64,000 nt of DNA. Origin: Corythucha ciliata (Eukaryota; Arthropoda; Insecta; Hemiptera; Tingidae). Location of the stretch: assembly GCA_038030265.1 (NCBI GenBank), contig CM075941.1, forward strand, positions 14,880,001-14,944,000. Direction: 5' to 3'. The notes under the pieces are model-generated. The model did no database searches. It was not told the origin of the DNA and worked only from the letters and a program-made list of their open reading frames with translations. Position 1 is the stretch's first letter. Each line of letters starts with the position of its first letter. Below are positions 12,121 to 23,950 of this stretch, one piece after another. Position numbers and translations under genes: made by a program.

Positions 12121-14880
12121 GAGTGTTTTTTTTTCGCGAAATTTATTTCAAGCGCACTGTAATCGATGAAACGAACGAGAACGAGGAAACGTGTGGAGAG
12201 GGGTGGGGGGCTGTAGTGATGGCCAGCGCCAGCAAGGAGATGTGGAATTTAGCGTGAGAACATATAGTAGTCCACCGCAGAATAGGACCGGATAGTAGGA
12301 ATAGGAATAAGGAAAGTTCCGCACTCGGCGGCTCTTCCTTCACGTCTTTGACGCCGAATCGCTTGACTAATCCTCAGCTACCACTTACCTTAAACTTAAC
12401 TAATATAACTTAAAATAACTTAACTTAAAATAAGAAATTATGTTCCTGTCAGAATTTTTCGTGGTCACTTATTTTAATTATTTGCCCCTCGCACCCCCCC
12501 CCCCAAACAACCATGTAGCATAATTTAAACGCCAAACCCACTAAAAATTGGTTCTCTGGTTTTTTTTTTTTTTTTTTCCTTCAAATTTGACGGTGTTTAT
12601 TAAATGCCTGAGTTGCGAGCTCGAAAACTAAAGGATGAAATGTAAAAAGCGGTAGGTCTTGCCGAAGGCACCGCGTCTTTTTAGTGAAGAGAGAGATAGT
12701 ACGAGTGAGAGGGAGAAAACTAATTTATCGAAGCCCGTAACGCTTTATTTGATTCCTTAATATGTTGACAGTGGGGTGTTGGGCGAATGATAAGTTAATA
12801 AATCATGCGGTTTGTTATGGCGAGGGAGAAAAAAGCGGAAAATTTTTCATGATGTGCCAAATTGCCATCGCTGGAGTAAATTGAAAAGATTTAACGCTTT
12901 TAATAAGGAAGGGAGGCGCTATAATAGTGGGGGGGGGCAGTAGAAAGGACATTTCTGTAATAGAAACCCTCTTGAAACGCTAAAACTTGTTCATGCAGCC
13001 TTCCCCAATGAACGCTTAAGACTCAGCCAACAGAGTTTAAAAATAAATAATTTAAATCCTATTTTGACAAAAGTGAAGTTGTATGCTCTGGACTCAGGCA
13101 TTACGGTCCATTTGTTGAAATAAAAAGAATTGAAATAAAAAAAAAAGCGGAGAAGGCCCTCCAGGAACACTTCAAAAAGGATCACCCAATGGGTGGAGCG
13201 TTTGTTGAATCATGTGAGCGACTGTGTAAGCATCCCTCAATGTTTGATTAGGAAGCTCTCACTCAGTAAAGGTACCCAGTTAAAGGGGTGGGGAGGGAGG
13301 GTCGACATTTCCTTATTCAAAATTTTCGACCAATCGGGTTCGTATAGCAGAGTGGGGGAGGGGGAGCAACAAAACTAACAAATCGAAGATCTTGTCAAAC
13401 ACAGGTGTTGCTTGTCATGAAGAAAAGAAATTCTCTCGACGAAGTGGTCGCTGTAGCGAGTCGTGAATTGTTTAATAAGCTTTTTTTATTATTAAACATT
13501 TTCTCCGACACAAATTTACATCCCAGCCGAACCGGCAGCTGAAATTGTTATTTTAAAAGTTTAGAGGCATCCAAAAGAGAAATAGTCTGTAGATTTATCT
13601 CATTAACGCCCAATAAACCCAAACCCCTCCCTCTCGGAAACACCTTCGAGTTTAACAAGTCTCGAAGAGAGTTCTTTTCGAATAAAAATACCTCGAAGGC
13701 ATGTCATGAATAACACCCTTCACTCACAATTAATTTTCATAATGGCATCCGTATGCAAAGATAGTGGGGAGGCCAATGACGGTGGGACGGGTGGAGGGGT
13801 GGCAAAATGCACAGAAATGACCGCCCCTGGGCCTTTAAAACACCGTTGAAATACCAGTGGTGCCTGGAAATATATTATTGGGTAAATGTTTTTGTTAAAA
13901 AAAAAAAAAAAAAGTCCCGCGTATGATTTACAGATTAAAAGAATTATAAAAGGAAGCTCCTTGTTAGCACAGTTGAAAAAACTTGAAGTTTCATTAATCA
14001 AATTTTTAACGAACGGGGAGACTATTCGGGGGATAAAAAGCGTTAACGGTCAAGTGTGGGATGAAAGCACAAATCATCCACAAAGGCAAGTTCTCATCAC
14101 TTTAATGTTTGAGAAAATAAAAAAATTATAAATAACTGTCTGTCGAAAGGATGAAAACGCTGAATTCGTTATGGTCTCTCTCGTTATAATCAAGAAATAC
14201 TCAAAAAAGGATTTATTGAGCGACAAAGGGTGACGATTTGGGCCGGACGCGTTTTTATGAGACCTTGAATTCTAACCTGCCAATATTCACCTGAGGAGGC
14301 ACAAATGAGCATTTTCTTTGCTACTTTAGTGCAGGCCAGCGAGGCCTGTATAATAGTCAAGGCTCAAGGCTCCTCTTTCGGCATTTAAGGGCTACAAGTG
14401 CTTCACGGTGGCGAAAAACCTCCACCTCGTTAAAGTCGTTAAAAAATCACCGACTACCGTTCGAATTTATTTCAGGTAGCGACCAAATCAAGAAAACTAA
14501 TCGTTCGCGGGTGATGAACAGACGACGCTTTATCATCCTCGGAAATAGCTTATCTCGTTAACGAAAAGAAAAAGAAATTAAAATGATGAATCGCCTCAGT
14601 ATATAAAGGACCCTTCCTTCCCCTGTTAACAACACCACTGCTGGAACTGTCAATTTTTGTCAAACTCGCAAGCCATTTGAAAACTAGCAACCCTCCTCCC
14701 CACCCACGACCAACACTGGACTTTCAAGCGGACCACTGGAAAATTTAGACCCCAGAACCTGATTGCTTAGACTATAAAACTTCAGTTGAGGTCAGTGAAA
14801 AGCGAATTGTGACTTGATGAAGTCCAGTCGAAAGTAAAATCAATGACTGTTTAGCTAAGTTAATTCTCAATTGCAAGTGG
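12121..14880 (+). other. Unique, array-free stretch
   Basis: Contains an 11-base C run (12494-12504), a T17 tract near 12560, a 9-base G run (12929-12937), an A16 tract near 13899 and a TATATAAAGG motif near 14601. No supported gene. It may hold regulatory sequence, which cannot be told from sequence alone. Confidence 0.5.
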
Positions 14881-15480
14881 TGCCTAAAAAATCGAGATTC
14901 GACGGATAAGCCGCAAAATTGCAAGTTCAAAGGTTAAATTTCCCCGAAACGCAAAGTTTCAGACTGATTAGTCGCGAAATCACTATATAATAAACTCATT
15001 ACTAAAAGCAAGTCATTCAATAAACAAATTGCATGACTAAAAAGCGGCTGCCACATTGGAGCAAAGTCGCCGCGAAATTGCTTGATTCGGAGAAGACAAT
15101 CTGGGAAACTAAGATTTGGCTGTACACTGGCTGCTGAAATTTCGCTATCTAAAAAAATCAATTCGCGGATTTGTTTCGCGCAAGCCATGAAAATGGCGCG
15201 GAGGCTGGAAAATCAATTTTATGGTGTTGCTTCTAATTCAAAAACTATATTTTTCAGATTTTTCATACCAAATAGATCATTTCCGCAGGTTTAACTCACT
15301 GAAAACCCAATTTCTCTCTGATTACGCTTCTCCGAAATCTAAAATCGCCAGCCTAGTGATCAAATTAGCAGTTTTGCGCGAAAATCACGATAACGGTATC
15401 TACTAGAACCACAGTTTTTGTTCTACAATCGTCTTTGTTGTGCTAAAACCGCAATTTTATGCCAAAGCACACAATTTTTG
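14880..15480 (+). repeat. Family D-like repeats next to family B
   Basis: Irregular units with the GAAATTG and CGCGGATTTG motifs of family D. The part 15160-15340 matches 50490-50640, sharing GCAGATTTTTCATACCAAA-type blocks and the AACTCACTGAAAACC block, so this is another copy of the sequence that forms the arms of the palindrome at 50459-51283. Confidence 0.55.
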
Positions 15481-16690
15481 TGTTAAAATCGCCAGTATCG
15501 GAATAACATTTTTAGTTTTGAGGTAAAACCACTTAATTTATTTTCAGGGTGAAATCGCAAGTTTTTAGAGAAAACATCAGTTTTCTGTTGGCAATTTTGG
15601 AATGAAAACTTCAATTTCGGGTTAAAAAAGGTCAGTTTGGAGGAAAAGTTACCAGTTTTGAGGTGAAACCACAAGTTTGGCGGTAAACGTTTCAATTTGA
15701 GGAACATTTTTCGAATTTAGTTCGATGGGTAAAATTATTGTTATTGTCATGAACAGTTTTGATATGAAATGTCAGTTTTGGCGTGAAATCTTTAGTTTTG
15801 GAGGATTTCCACTCGAAAAGTGACGATTTTAGTCCAATACTAATGATTTTAATTTTTGTTACTACTTTTACTATTGGTTTATTTTTATATTTTAAATATT
15901 TTCAAATTTTATGATATATTTTGAACAATTTTTAAATTGTTACTAATGATTTCAACCAAATATAATGATTTCACGCCAGAGCTGACGCATTACACCAAAA
16001 CTAAAGATTTTACCCTTGAACTTTTGTCAGTTTTTTACCCCGAAACTGGTGGTTATGCCACAAAACAGATGTTTTTTAATACAAAAGTCAAGTTTTTATG
16101 TTGAAACAATTACCAGAAAACTGAATTTTCACTACGAAACTGCAGATTTCACCCCCAAAAAATGTCTGGTTTTAATTAAAGATATAAATTAATTAACTGA
16201 TGTCCGGACGTCTCGGGAAGGCAAAGCCTAGCACAATTCGAGCTTGGTTCGAGCAATTCGAGTGTGGTTTTACCACAAAACTGAAATTTTCGTCAGAGTT
16301 ATTAAGGCATAGTCGCCAGTTTTCGAAAAATCATAGTCTTGGGGAAAACGTCAGTTTTGGAGTGAAATTGTCAGTTTTGGTGTAAAATAATCACTTTTGG
16401 GGGGAATAACCATCAGTTATTCGGTGAAATCGTCAGCTTAGGTACGTAGCGTCGTGAGTCTTTGGGATGAAATCGTAAGATTTTGAAAGTTTGAACCGTC
16501 ATTTTTCTGATAAAATCGTCAGTTTTCGTAGTGAAATATTAGCCGGAAAAATACTTCAGGTCGGGAGTCTAATCATCAGTTTATAGTAAAATCTTAATTT
16601 TTCGGTTGAAAAAAATTGCTTTTCATGATGAAATAATCATTGGTGGCGGGGGGAGGTTAAATATTCAATTTTGAGGTAAATTGATAATTT
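15480..16690 (-). repeat. Family B array, reverse orientation
   Basis: Diverged 20-bp units that appear on the + strand as GTCAGTTTTGGGGTGAAATC variants. A short AT-rich gap lies near 15880-15940. It ends at the inverted head copy (16690-16960), so array and head keep the order seen at 5958-7260. Confidence 0.75.
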
Positions 16691-16960
16691 TGAGGTCTGT
16701 TTTTAACGTCTCTCAGGCAAGAAGTTGAAATTTCGGACATCCTGTATTGGAGGGCTAAGCCCTTCCTACAATTATCCATATTTTTGGCGAAAACATTGTA
16801 CATTTTTGGTCAAAAAATCCTAAATAGAAGGATACAACGTTATGTTACAATCGGAAATGTTAGTTTTTGATGGATTCTGACCCTTTTTCTGAAAATGAAG
16901 TTACTGGGGAACTATTTGACGAGTCAAAGCGCCTATATCTGAGTGGAAAATGCTATAATA
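16690..16960 (-). repeat. Inverted copy of the family B element head
   Basis: Reverse complement of the conserved head seen at 5958-6310 and 26820-27180, including the CTCTCAGGCAAG block and the GGAGGGCTAAGCCCTTCC stretch. The terminal CAG end is missing; the match stops near 16955 and a family A array follows. This copy is therefore truncated. Confidence 0.65.
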
Positions 16961-16969
16961 CACGATGTG

Positions 16970-17115
16970 AATTAGCGCTTTTTTCAATTTTAGTCCCGAT
17001 GTTGCCTTGAGGAACCACGAATGGGCGTTTTTTCAATATCAGATGAGCCTGCTGAGCGATTGATCGCTGCCCTTTCTGAATTTAATGGATGTAGTTCGAT
17101 AGATGTTGTCGCCGG
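16970..17115 (-). repeat. Short family A array, reverse
   Basis: Four or five units seen as GAATTAGCGCTTTTTTCAAT and variants, directly after the truncated inverted head copy. Confidence 0.6.
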
Positions 17116-17198
17116 TATTTAATCAAATAAATATTGATATCTTCCCGGGCGACGATGGAAGGGCACAGCCCAACACGATTCAAGCTTCGAGAAAAAAT

Positions 17199-17275
17199 GG
17201 GCTCCCCGGCGGATTTGAACCCGCAACCTCTGGATTGCTATAGTCCAGCACGCTGCCCATGGCCCATGGCATGCT
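17199..17275 (-). pseudogene. tRNA-like fragment (SINE head or tRNA pseudogene)
   Basis: On the - strand there is a B-box-like GGTTCAAATCC (17211-17221), a perfect 5-bp stem CTGGA/TCCAG around a 9-base loop (17230-17248) in the anticodon-arm place, and a loose A box (about 17252-17268). A 3' tail GGGGAGCCC is followed by a T6 run, a usual Pol III stop. The 5' acceptor strand is missing and the T stem is imperfect, so this is not a working tRNA. Confidence 0.55.
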
Positions 17276-17329
17276 GAACGTGTGCGTGCAGTATGTGGCG
17301 CAAAATTGGGTGCAAGATGAAGGGGGGGG

Positions 17330-20007
17330 ATTTCTTATTATTACATTATGTCCTCGATTTTGAGCGTTTATTCAAGTTTTTTGTCCAAGGCCTGGAAGTC
17401 AAGCCTCTGGCAACCCTAACCCATTCGGAATAACCCCCTGCTTCCGCCCTACCATTACAAAAGTTCAAGATAAAACCAGCAATGGGCACGACTAAAAAAA
17501 AAAACACCATCCTTCTATTCAACGGGTCAAACTTTTAATTGGTTATATTGTTAAAAAGGGCTCAGACCCAGTCAGTCAGTGTTATTCAAGTCAAGTGGAC
17601 AAAACGAGAAAAATGTAACAGCGGTGCGGCGGCTGCGGGGGGTGAGGTAAAAACTCCCCGTATTCACCATGTGAATAGATCAGAGGGTTGTTCGAATAAG
17701 GGGAGGGAGAGGGTTAAAAAGTCTATTTGCAAAAGGCGGAAAGGAAGGAGTGACAACTGTTTCGGATGTGCGAGGGTAACCCGAGACATCACAGTCGAAT
17801 AAATTGACATATGGGAGGGGGGTATGAGTGAGCCGGCTGATGATGGTTGTCTACTGATTGAAATCAGTTAATATTGGTCATGAGGCGGGGTGGTGGATGG
17901 ATGTAGGGGTGGAGTAAACGCATTATCAGATTGTAGTATTGTAGAAAAATGAGAAGGGTCGCTTCTATGAATGAAGCCCTTCAATGTCCTCCTATTGTAA
18001 ATTCGTATTGTATAGGCTTTCTTTTAATCAGATACACCCTCAAAATGAACTGCTCAATAGCCAGGATTACTGGTAGGTTTCATTTGTGCAAACAACACAG
18101 ATTTCAAGCTCCGCACACGGCCTAAATCAAGCATTTTTCAATTGCAGGAATGGGCAATTTGGACGCTCTCCAAATAGGCTCCTAACAACGAGAGGACATT
18201 TGCTCATAAAAAATAGGGAATAACTATGAGGAGGGGAGAGGGGCTCACTCTCGGTAGAAACGCCTCTGTGAAATTGTGTCAGGTGGGGTCGAGTCTCTGC
18301 CATTTCGGCCGAATTCGCCAATCCAATTCTGCTCCATTCATAAATCTCAGGAGAGAAACTACAACAAAACGCCCGTTGAGAGACGAAGGAATCCGTTCTG
18401 GAAAAAATCCACTGAATAATACTTTAAAAAAGGAAATTTCTTCGCTAGTATTTTAACGTAAATGTATGCCCCACCACCACCCCAGTGGCCCACATTAGTT
18501 TATCCTCTCCGTGGGTGGTTTTACAGAGATTTCTTAGTGAATGGACAATGAGAGCGGAATACAACGCTGACATCAACGCATTCCTTTTTTTTGCCCCCAC
18601 AGTTTCAGTATTAACTCCCCCCCCCCCCACAACAACCAGCCATGACACACCACTACACCAGCTTTCCACACTATTTTTTTTCACTTCAAATAGATGAGAC
18701 CACCAATTTTCCGCTTTGGAAGACTCGAAAAAAAGGAATGTCTCTCGTCTGGTTTTGAGAGCTTCGCGTATAGAAGGAAATTCAGTGGTTTTCTGTTGTG
18801 AACGTCGGGAAAATGTGATCGGTGAGGGAGCGGTGGGAAGGGGGAGTCTTTTCTCTCTCTCTCTCTTTACGTCTCTCGTTTCGTAGAGCTACATGATTAT
18901 TTCGCAACTATTACGCCGGAAAGCAAACGAGCCGTGTAATTGAAATCAGGAAGCAGCGAAGCTTTTGGTAGTGGCGGGGTTGATGGTCGAGTGCGGGGTT
19001 GAGATGGGTATGAAAAGAAATATGACTTTACTAGCGCGTTATTTATGGAGGTCGTAACAACGTTGAACCCCCCCCCCCCGTCCCCTCATCGGTCCTTGCC
19101 ACACTCACTCGTTCACGGTTGTATTCCGTCCGTTCCAGCAAGTCAGAGCCGAGTGAATAAGAGCTTCATGGTAAGAATGATGATGTTGGGGTGGGGGATG
19201 GAATTTAGGTTACGAAGATTTGTATGTAGGCAAAAAAAATGTCATTTCCTTTAAAAACAATTGCAGAAGGAGGGGGGTTCTGAAGTTAACAAAATTTAGT
19301 TTCAGGTAGGCTTAATGGTTTTCAAGAAGCGGAAAATTGAAAAGTTTCACACCCCCATGACATTGACACAATTCCCTTCTCCAAGGCTGTAAAAAGTTAC
19401 TTTTGTCAACAATTACCCCCAATATGTCAACACAACACAGGAAGAAAAAAGTAGAAAGTTAAATTTGGGTCATACGCACCCCTTTTTCAACCCCCCCAGC
19501 ACCATTAAGGGAGGGTGTGGAAAAAGACTGGGCGTTTTTATTTTTATTTACGGCTTGCTCCTGGTGACACAGTTTTTTTTTATTGTCGAGCCCCTTGACA
19601 ATTTCCGTTGAAAAGCGAGCGCTTTCAACTGTGCCGTTTCAATTAGCTACGGCCAGGGCCTTGACAATGAAAACCCCGACCCAGACTGACTTAATATTTT
19701 TTGTAGTAAATTGTGCACGTGTTTGGAGTATATTGAAACTTGAAAGGTGAAAGTCAACAAGTGTGTATATTACAGTTCAATTTGAACACATTTCACTCTC
19801 GCGTTCCCGTAAAACTGTGTGGCCTCGGAAATTATTTTTCTCCCCCGCTATTTACATCTTTCATAAATACACCAGTTGCTCATATGGCTACTAAGTGAAA
19901 CGACCTCCTGGGGTATCCTTCTACTTTAATTGGGTTTACTTCAATAATTTTCTTTCTGATTCTGATTCTCACTACCACAATAAACAAAACAAAGCAAGTG
20001 ACACCGG
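17330..20007 (+). other. Unique, array-free stretch
   Basis: Contains an 11-base C run (18617-18627), a 12-base C run (19068-19079), a CT microsatellite near 18851 and purine-rich tracts. Open frames are short and unsupported. No RNA or mobile element was recognised before 20008. Confidence 0.5.
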
Positions 20008-20236
20008 CATAGAGATAAAAATGAATGGAGAAAGCTTGGGCATGAAATTTGATGACCGTATAGTTATGGTGGGAGGTTCACCTTGTGAACCACAAAGTAA
20101 CCTCAAGTCAAGTTGTTTTTTATTAACACATGTCCATTTTGAATTTCTAGTTTCTTCTTTTTCCCTCTAGTATGTCTAGAAATTGTCACTGTGAGTTTTT
20201 AGATTGTTTCACAGGGCATTAATAAATAAATAAACA
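20008..20236 (+). repeat. Left arm of a long inverted repeat pair
   Basis: About 230 bp that recur in reverse complement at 21276-21504 with high identity, including a GGAGAAAGCT block, the CTAGAAATTGTCACTGTGAG block and a GGGCATTAATAAA end. The two arms enclose about 1 kb that includes the 20249-20586 hairpin. They may be two copies of one dispersed element in opposite orientation. Confidence 0.8.
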
Positions 20237-20248
20237 TATATAATAAAT

Positions 20249-20586
20249 AAATACCCCTTGTCCATTCTAACTCGGGCTCTTTTTTTGTAATTTTGCATTA
20301 ATCTCAGGGGGGAGGTAAGCATTTTTGTTGATAACCTGACGATTTAGAGGTAAATTCAAGGTTCTGAAGGTGTACTTTGGCGGTATAGAGGTAAATAACT
20401 GAAGAAAGCCTGAATGGGCTGGGGGTGGGTAGAAAGGTTGTCACAAATATGGCCGCCAAAGTACACCTTCAGAACCTTGAATTTTCCTCTACATCGTCAG
20501 GTTATCAACAAAAATGCTCTCCTCCCCCCTGAGATTAATGCAAAATTACAAAAAAGAACCCGAGTTAGAATGAACAAGGGGTATTT
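20249..20586. mobile_element. Hairpin element, 133-bp arms
   Basis: Arms 20249-20383 and 20453-20586 are reverse complements with only scattered mismatches, starting AAATACCCCTTGT. The 69-bp loop (20384-20452) matches, on the opposite strand, the segment 21504-21566 beside the other inverted repeat. It is a foldback unit whose loop comes from a second repeat family. Confidence 0.8.
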
Positions 20587-20589
20587 CGG

Positions 20590-21275
20590 GGAATTTGTTC
20601 GGTAAAAACTAAATCAAACTCGTCAACACTCTCGTTCGCAAAGCGAGGACGACTTGATGTTCATACGATTTCATTGTAAATGTCATCGTTTGTGGCACGT
20701 AGCCGTGTTTTCAAGTGTATTTTGGTGTTTATTTTCTAAAATAAGTGGCCCTGATCGCGTTCCATCAATATACTAGGAAAAATATTACATGGGCGAGACA
20801 GTCACGAGTTCAGAAAGAGCCGCTCCGTCTCTTGAGGACTGCGAAACAAGGATTTGAACAAAAGTCGCGACACTCATGCAGTTCTCGCTGTGCTCGAACC
20901 ACGGGTCCTCTCATTCGCAGTGCTGGTACATATGTTTCTGAATTAGTTTTTTCTTGCTTGCGAGCGATTATAGTGTGAAATAAACGTTCGTGATTTCTTA
21001 GCCCTGTATTTCTCTTTGCTATCAGAGGATCGACCCCTGAAGAAACATACCCAAAAATACCCAACACATCAGTAAAAAACAAGTTATCTTGAAATCAGAA
21101 ACATGACGTATTCAATAAAAAACATGAGTGATGAATTTCCCGGTGGCTTCTGTCGTGATTCCCGGAAGAGGATTGGAGCTACTTGCGCACGTTGAAATAT
21201 CCGGAAAAGGAGTCCAACAACTCGCGCATGGTCGACCGTTTAAAATAAAGATTCTCCGGAGTATAGTTGTGGGTT
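20590..21275 (+). other. Spacer between the inverted arms
   Basis: Unique-looking sequence with an AATAAA at about 20979. It could be part of an LTR or of a larger element bounded by the inverted arms, but no coding motif or primer-binding site was recognised. Confidence 0.4.
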
Positions 21276-21583
21276 ATTCACTTTATTAATGCCCTGTGAA
21301 ACAATCTAAAAACTCACAGTGACAATTTCTAGACATTACTAGAGGAAAAAAGAACAAAACTAGAAATTCAAAGTGGACATGTGTAAATAAAAAACAACTT
21401 GACTTGAGGTTACTTTGTGGTTCACAAGGTGCACCTCCCACCATAACTACGGTCAACAAATTTCAAGCCGAGCTTTCTCCATTCATTTTTATCTCTATGT
21501 TTGGACAACCCTTCTACCCACCCACCAGCCCATTCAGGCTTTCTCCAGTTTTTTACCTCTATGGACACCGGTCAGATGTTACC
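21276..21583 (-). repeat. Right arm of the long inverted repeat pair
   Basis: Reverse-complement copy of 20008-20236, continuing through 21504-21566, which is the loop sequence of the 20249-20586 hairpin. It resumes after the MITE insertion at 21584-21861, as shown by the duplicated GATGTTACC. Confidence 0.75.
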
Positions 21584-21861
21584 CAAGGTGACTAACTTTT
21601 CTATAGGTGCCGCAGATCACTGTCCTTCACCTACGTCACGAGCAGTCCCAACCGCCATTGCGCTGAACCCAGTACATTATTAATTGCTATTGCGTTGTGA
21701 TTTTTGAGAATTCATAAACTTCAATTTCAAAATTAACTTCCTCTGCTGCTCTAGGGTGAGCAATCGGGAGCAAAGGACTGCTGGTGACGTCAGTCTCCAC
21801 CCCTCCTGTCCGATTGGCAGGGGGAAATCTGCGGCACCTATAGTAAAGTTTAGTCACCTTG
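21584..21861. mobile_element. MITE with 9-bp target duplication
   Basis: The 278-bp unit begins CAAGGTGACTAA and ends with its inverse; the inverted ends share about 33 bp, including TATAGGTGCCGCAGAT. It is flanked by an exact direct repeat GATGTTACC (21575-21583 and 21862-21870). A 9-bp duplication points to a Mutator-like mover, with a hAT-like origin (8 bp) as alternative. No transposase is present. Confidence 0.8.
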
Positions 21862-21870
21862 GATGTTACC

Positions 21871-23105
21871 CCAGATTGTTAGTTCATCTTAGCTAGGCAA
21901 GAGCGCTGCTGTATTTATGAAAAATGTCAAACCGACTCACGTATTTTTTCAACTTGTTCGCAAGTTCTCTAAAATTCAACAGCGGCCACGTCCAAGCACT
22001 TGGATCATCTTCAATTTAAGTTTTATTTTTATTTTTATTGAAATTATTTCATTGTCTTATTTATAGCCGTTTTGTTAAACGTGTTAACTCTCATAGAACG
22101 CGTTGGTTGTCTTGGTGCTGGGCTAAGGTACTTATAATTATTGCATTTGGGTCATTTTGAGGGTCTAGTCCTGCACTATACCCCCCTCCCATAGTACCCC
22201 ACCATAGTAGACTGGGGAAAAGACAGTTTTAAAGAGTCGAAATGGCTGTGCTATGAAAACGCCCTAAAAACAGAGGGTATATACAGTGTATTATTCTGTC
22301 ATGTAAATGGGCAACGGCGATAGCCCCCTACGTAGGGTGTAATGTGCCAGAAAAGAGTTACAGGGGAAAGGGGATACGACTTTTTAAAACTTGAAACACG
22401 GAAGCCCCTCTGGAAATGTTTCTTGTTATTCTTACTCCTCTCCACCCCACACCCACAGAGTCGTCCCTGTAAGCTCCCCATTGACGGAAACATCCTCCAT
22501 GGACTATATAAGGGAATGATAACTATGGTCGCTGAATAGAGAAGGAGACACGAAAAGAAATGGAAAATAGTAAAGTGTGAGAACATTTTATCTCAACATA
22601 AATGTTTATAAAAAACCTTGTTTTTATGTTATTTTTTTTACGCCCCCCCCCCCATTTGAATACTTCCGCTCAAAACACGGTGAAAAAAGGTTAACATTTA
22701 TACGACTACTTCTATAGTAGTCCGGTCTAATAATTATTAAAACGGGGAAAAATGAACCTAATTGCAAATTCTTAGCGTTTTTTACCTCTCCAACGCGTAG
22801 TTTTGACAAGGTACTCATTAATATTTAATTTATCATCAACAATATTAAAACAAAAAAAAGCCGATGAAACTGGGCAGTTTTATATGATAAACATGAATTC
22901 CAAGCGTTCATTCTCTCACGGAAATGGAAGGTGGCAATCATGAGTAAACAATGATAATTATTTCAATTTTTCTGCACGTTTCTTGTGTTACGAAAAGTAT
23001 GAAAAGGGGTGGAGGTGCCGCGGCGAAACTGCGATGGTTAATATACAGCCTTCTGAACTGCGGCACTTTTTCATCGTCCACCCGCCTGCCTGGCAGCAGT
23101 CTTCA
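21871..23105 (+). other. Unique, array-free stretch
   Basis: Contains an 11-base C run (22643-22653) and T-rich tracts. A short palindrome CCCTACGTAGGG lies near 22327. No supported gene, RNA or repeat family. Confidence 0.5.
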
Positions 23106-23109
23106 AATC

Positions 23110-23950
23110 TCTGGTTGACGTGAGTGTGACTAAAATGAATACAAACGCTCGAATTGTGGCTGAAATTGAGAAAAAACCACTAATTCGGACTTTAAAACAC
23201 AACTTGAATTAGGGAAAAATCACTTACGTGTGCTGTTCTTGAGAAGAGTCTGCGCGGTTGAAATGAATAAAAAAAGTTTTCACGCAGCAAAAATGCAGAA
23301 AAAGTGTCAATATGAGGCTTCAAAAAGGGCTAATTTAACGCGCTAATTTTGATAAAGTATGCTAATTTGCCTCTCCGACCGATGATCGAGAAAAAAACAC
23401 TGTAATACGTGGATTCTGAAGGCAGCTTATTCGCGGCTAAAATTGAAGACCGCGAAATTGGGCTGTCGTTGGGGGGGGGGGCAAGGACCGCGGGCAAAAG
23501 TTTAAAAAAAGTGCTATAGTTTGCGGCTCAAATTGAGTGAAATAGCTTCCAGGCCCAAAATGAAGAAAACCCGCAAACTAACTGATCACGGAGGACCTTA
23601 AACGGCTGAACTTACGGGAAAGCGCTAATGAGCTGTTGATTTATATCAAGAAACGGCGCTAAATCAAGGCGAAAATTAATAAAAAGTATTCGGGGTTTTA
23701 TCGTGAAAATCACTCTTCGGGGTTGAACACGGGGTCGGCACTCATTAGCGGTAAAGTCCGAGTCTGAAGTTCAAAAAATGCACTAATTCACGGAAGAAAA
23801 TTCGGGGCTAACGATGAGAAAAATGGCTAATTCTTGGCAGAGATCTATATGAAAATCGCTCTTTGTGGCTAAAATTTGGGGAAAACGCCAATTTCATGAG
23901 TTTTTCGAGGCAGCTTTGCAGCTAAAAATAAAAGCGGCTTCGGCCGCCTG
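23110..23950 (+). repeat. Family A array
   Basis: Forward 29-bp units, interrupted by an 11-base G run at 23471-23481. It grades into family E near 23950. Confidence 0.7.

Noticed and set aside
14598..14612. TATA-box promoter
   Set aside because: TATATAAAGG is a strong match, yet no open frame or other gene signal follows for over 2 kb.
20690..21280. Solo LTR between the inverted arms
   Set aside because: An AATAAA is present, but no matching TG...CA ends, target duplication, primer-binding site or coding remnant could be fixed.
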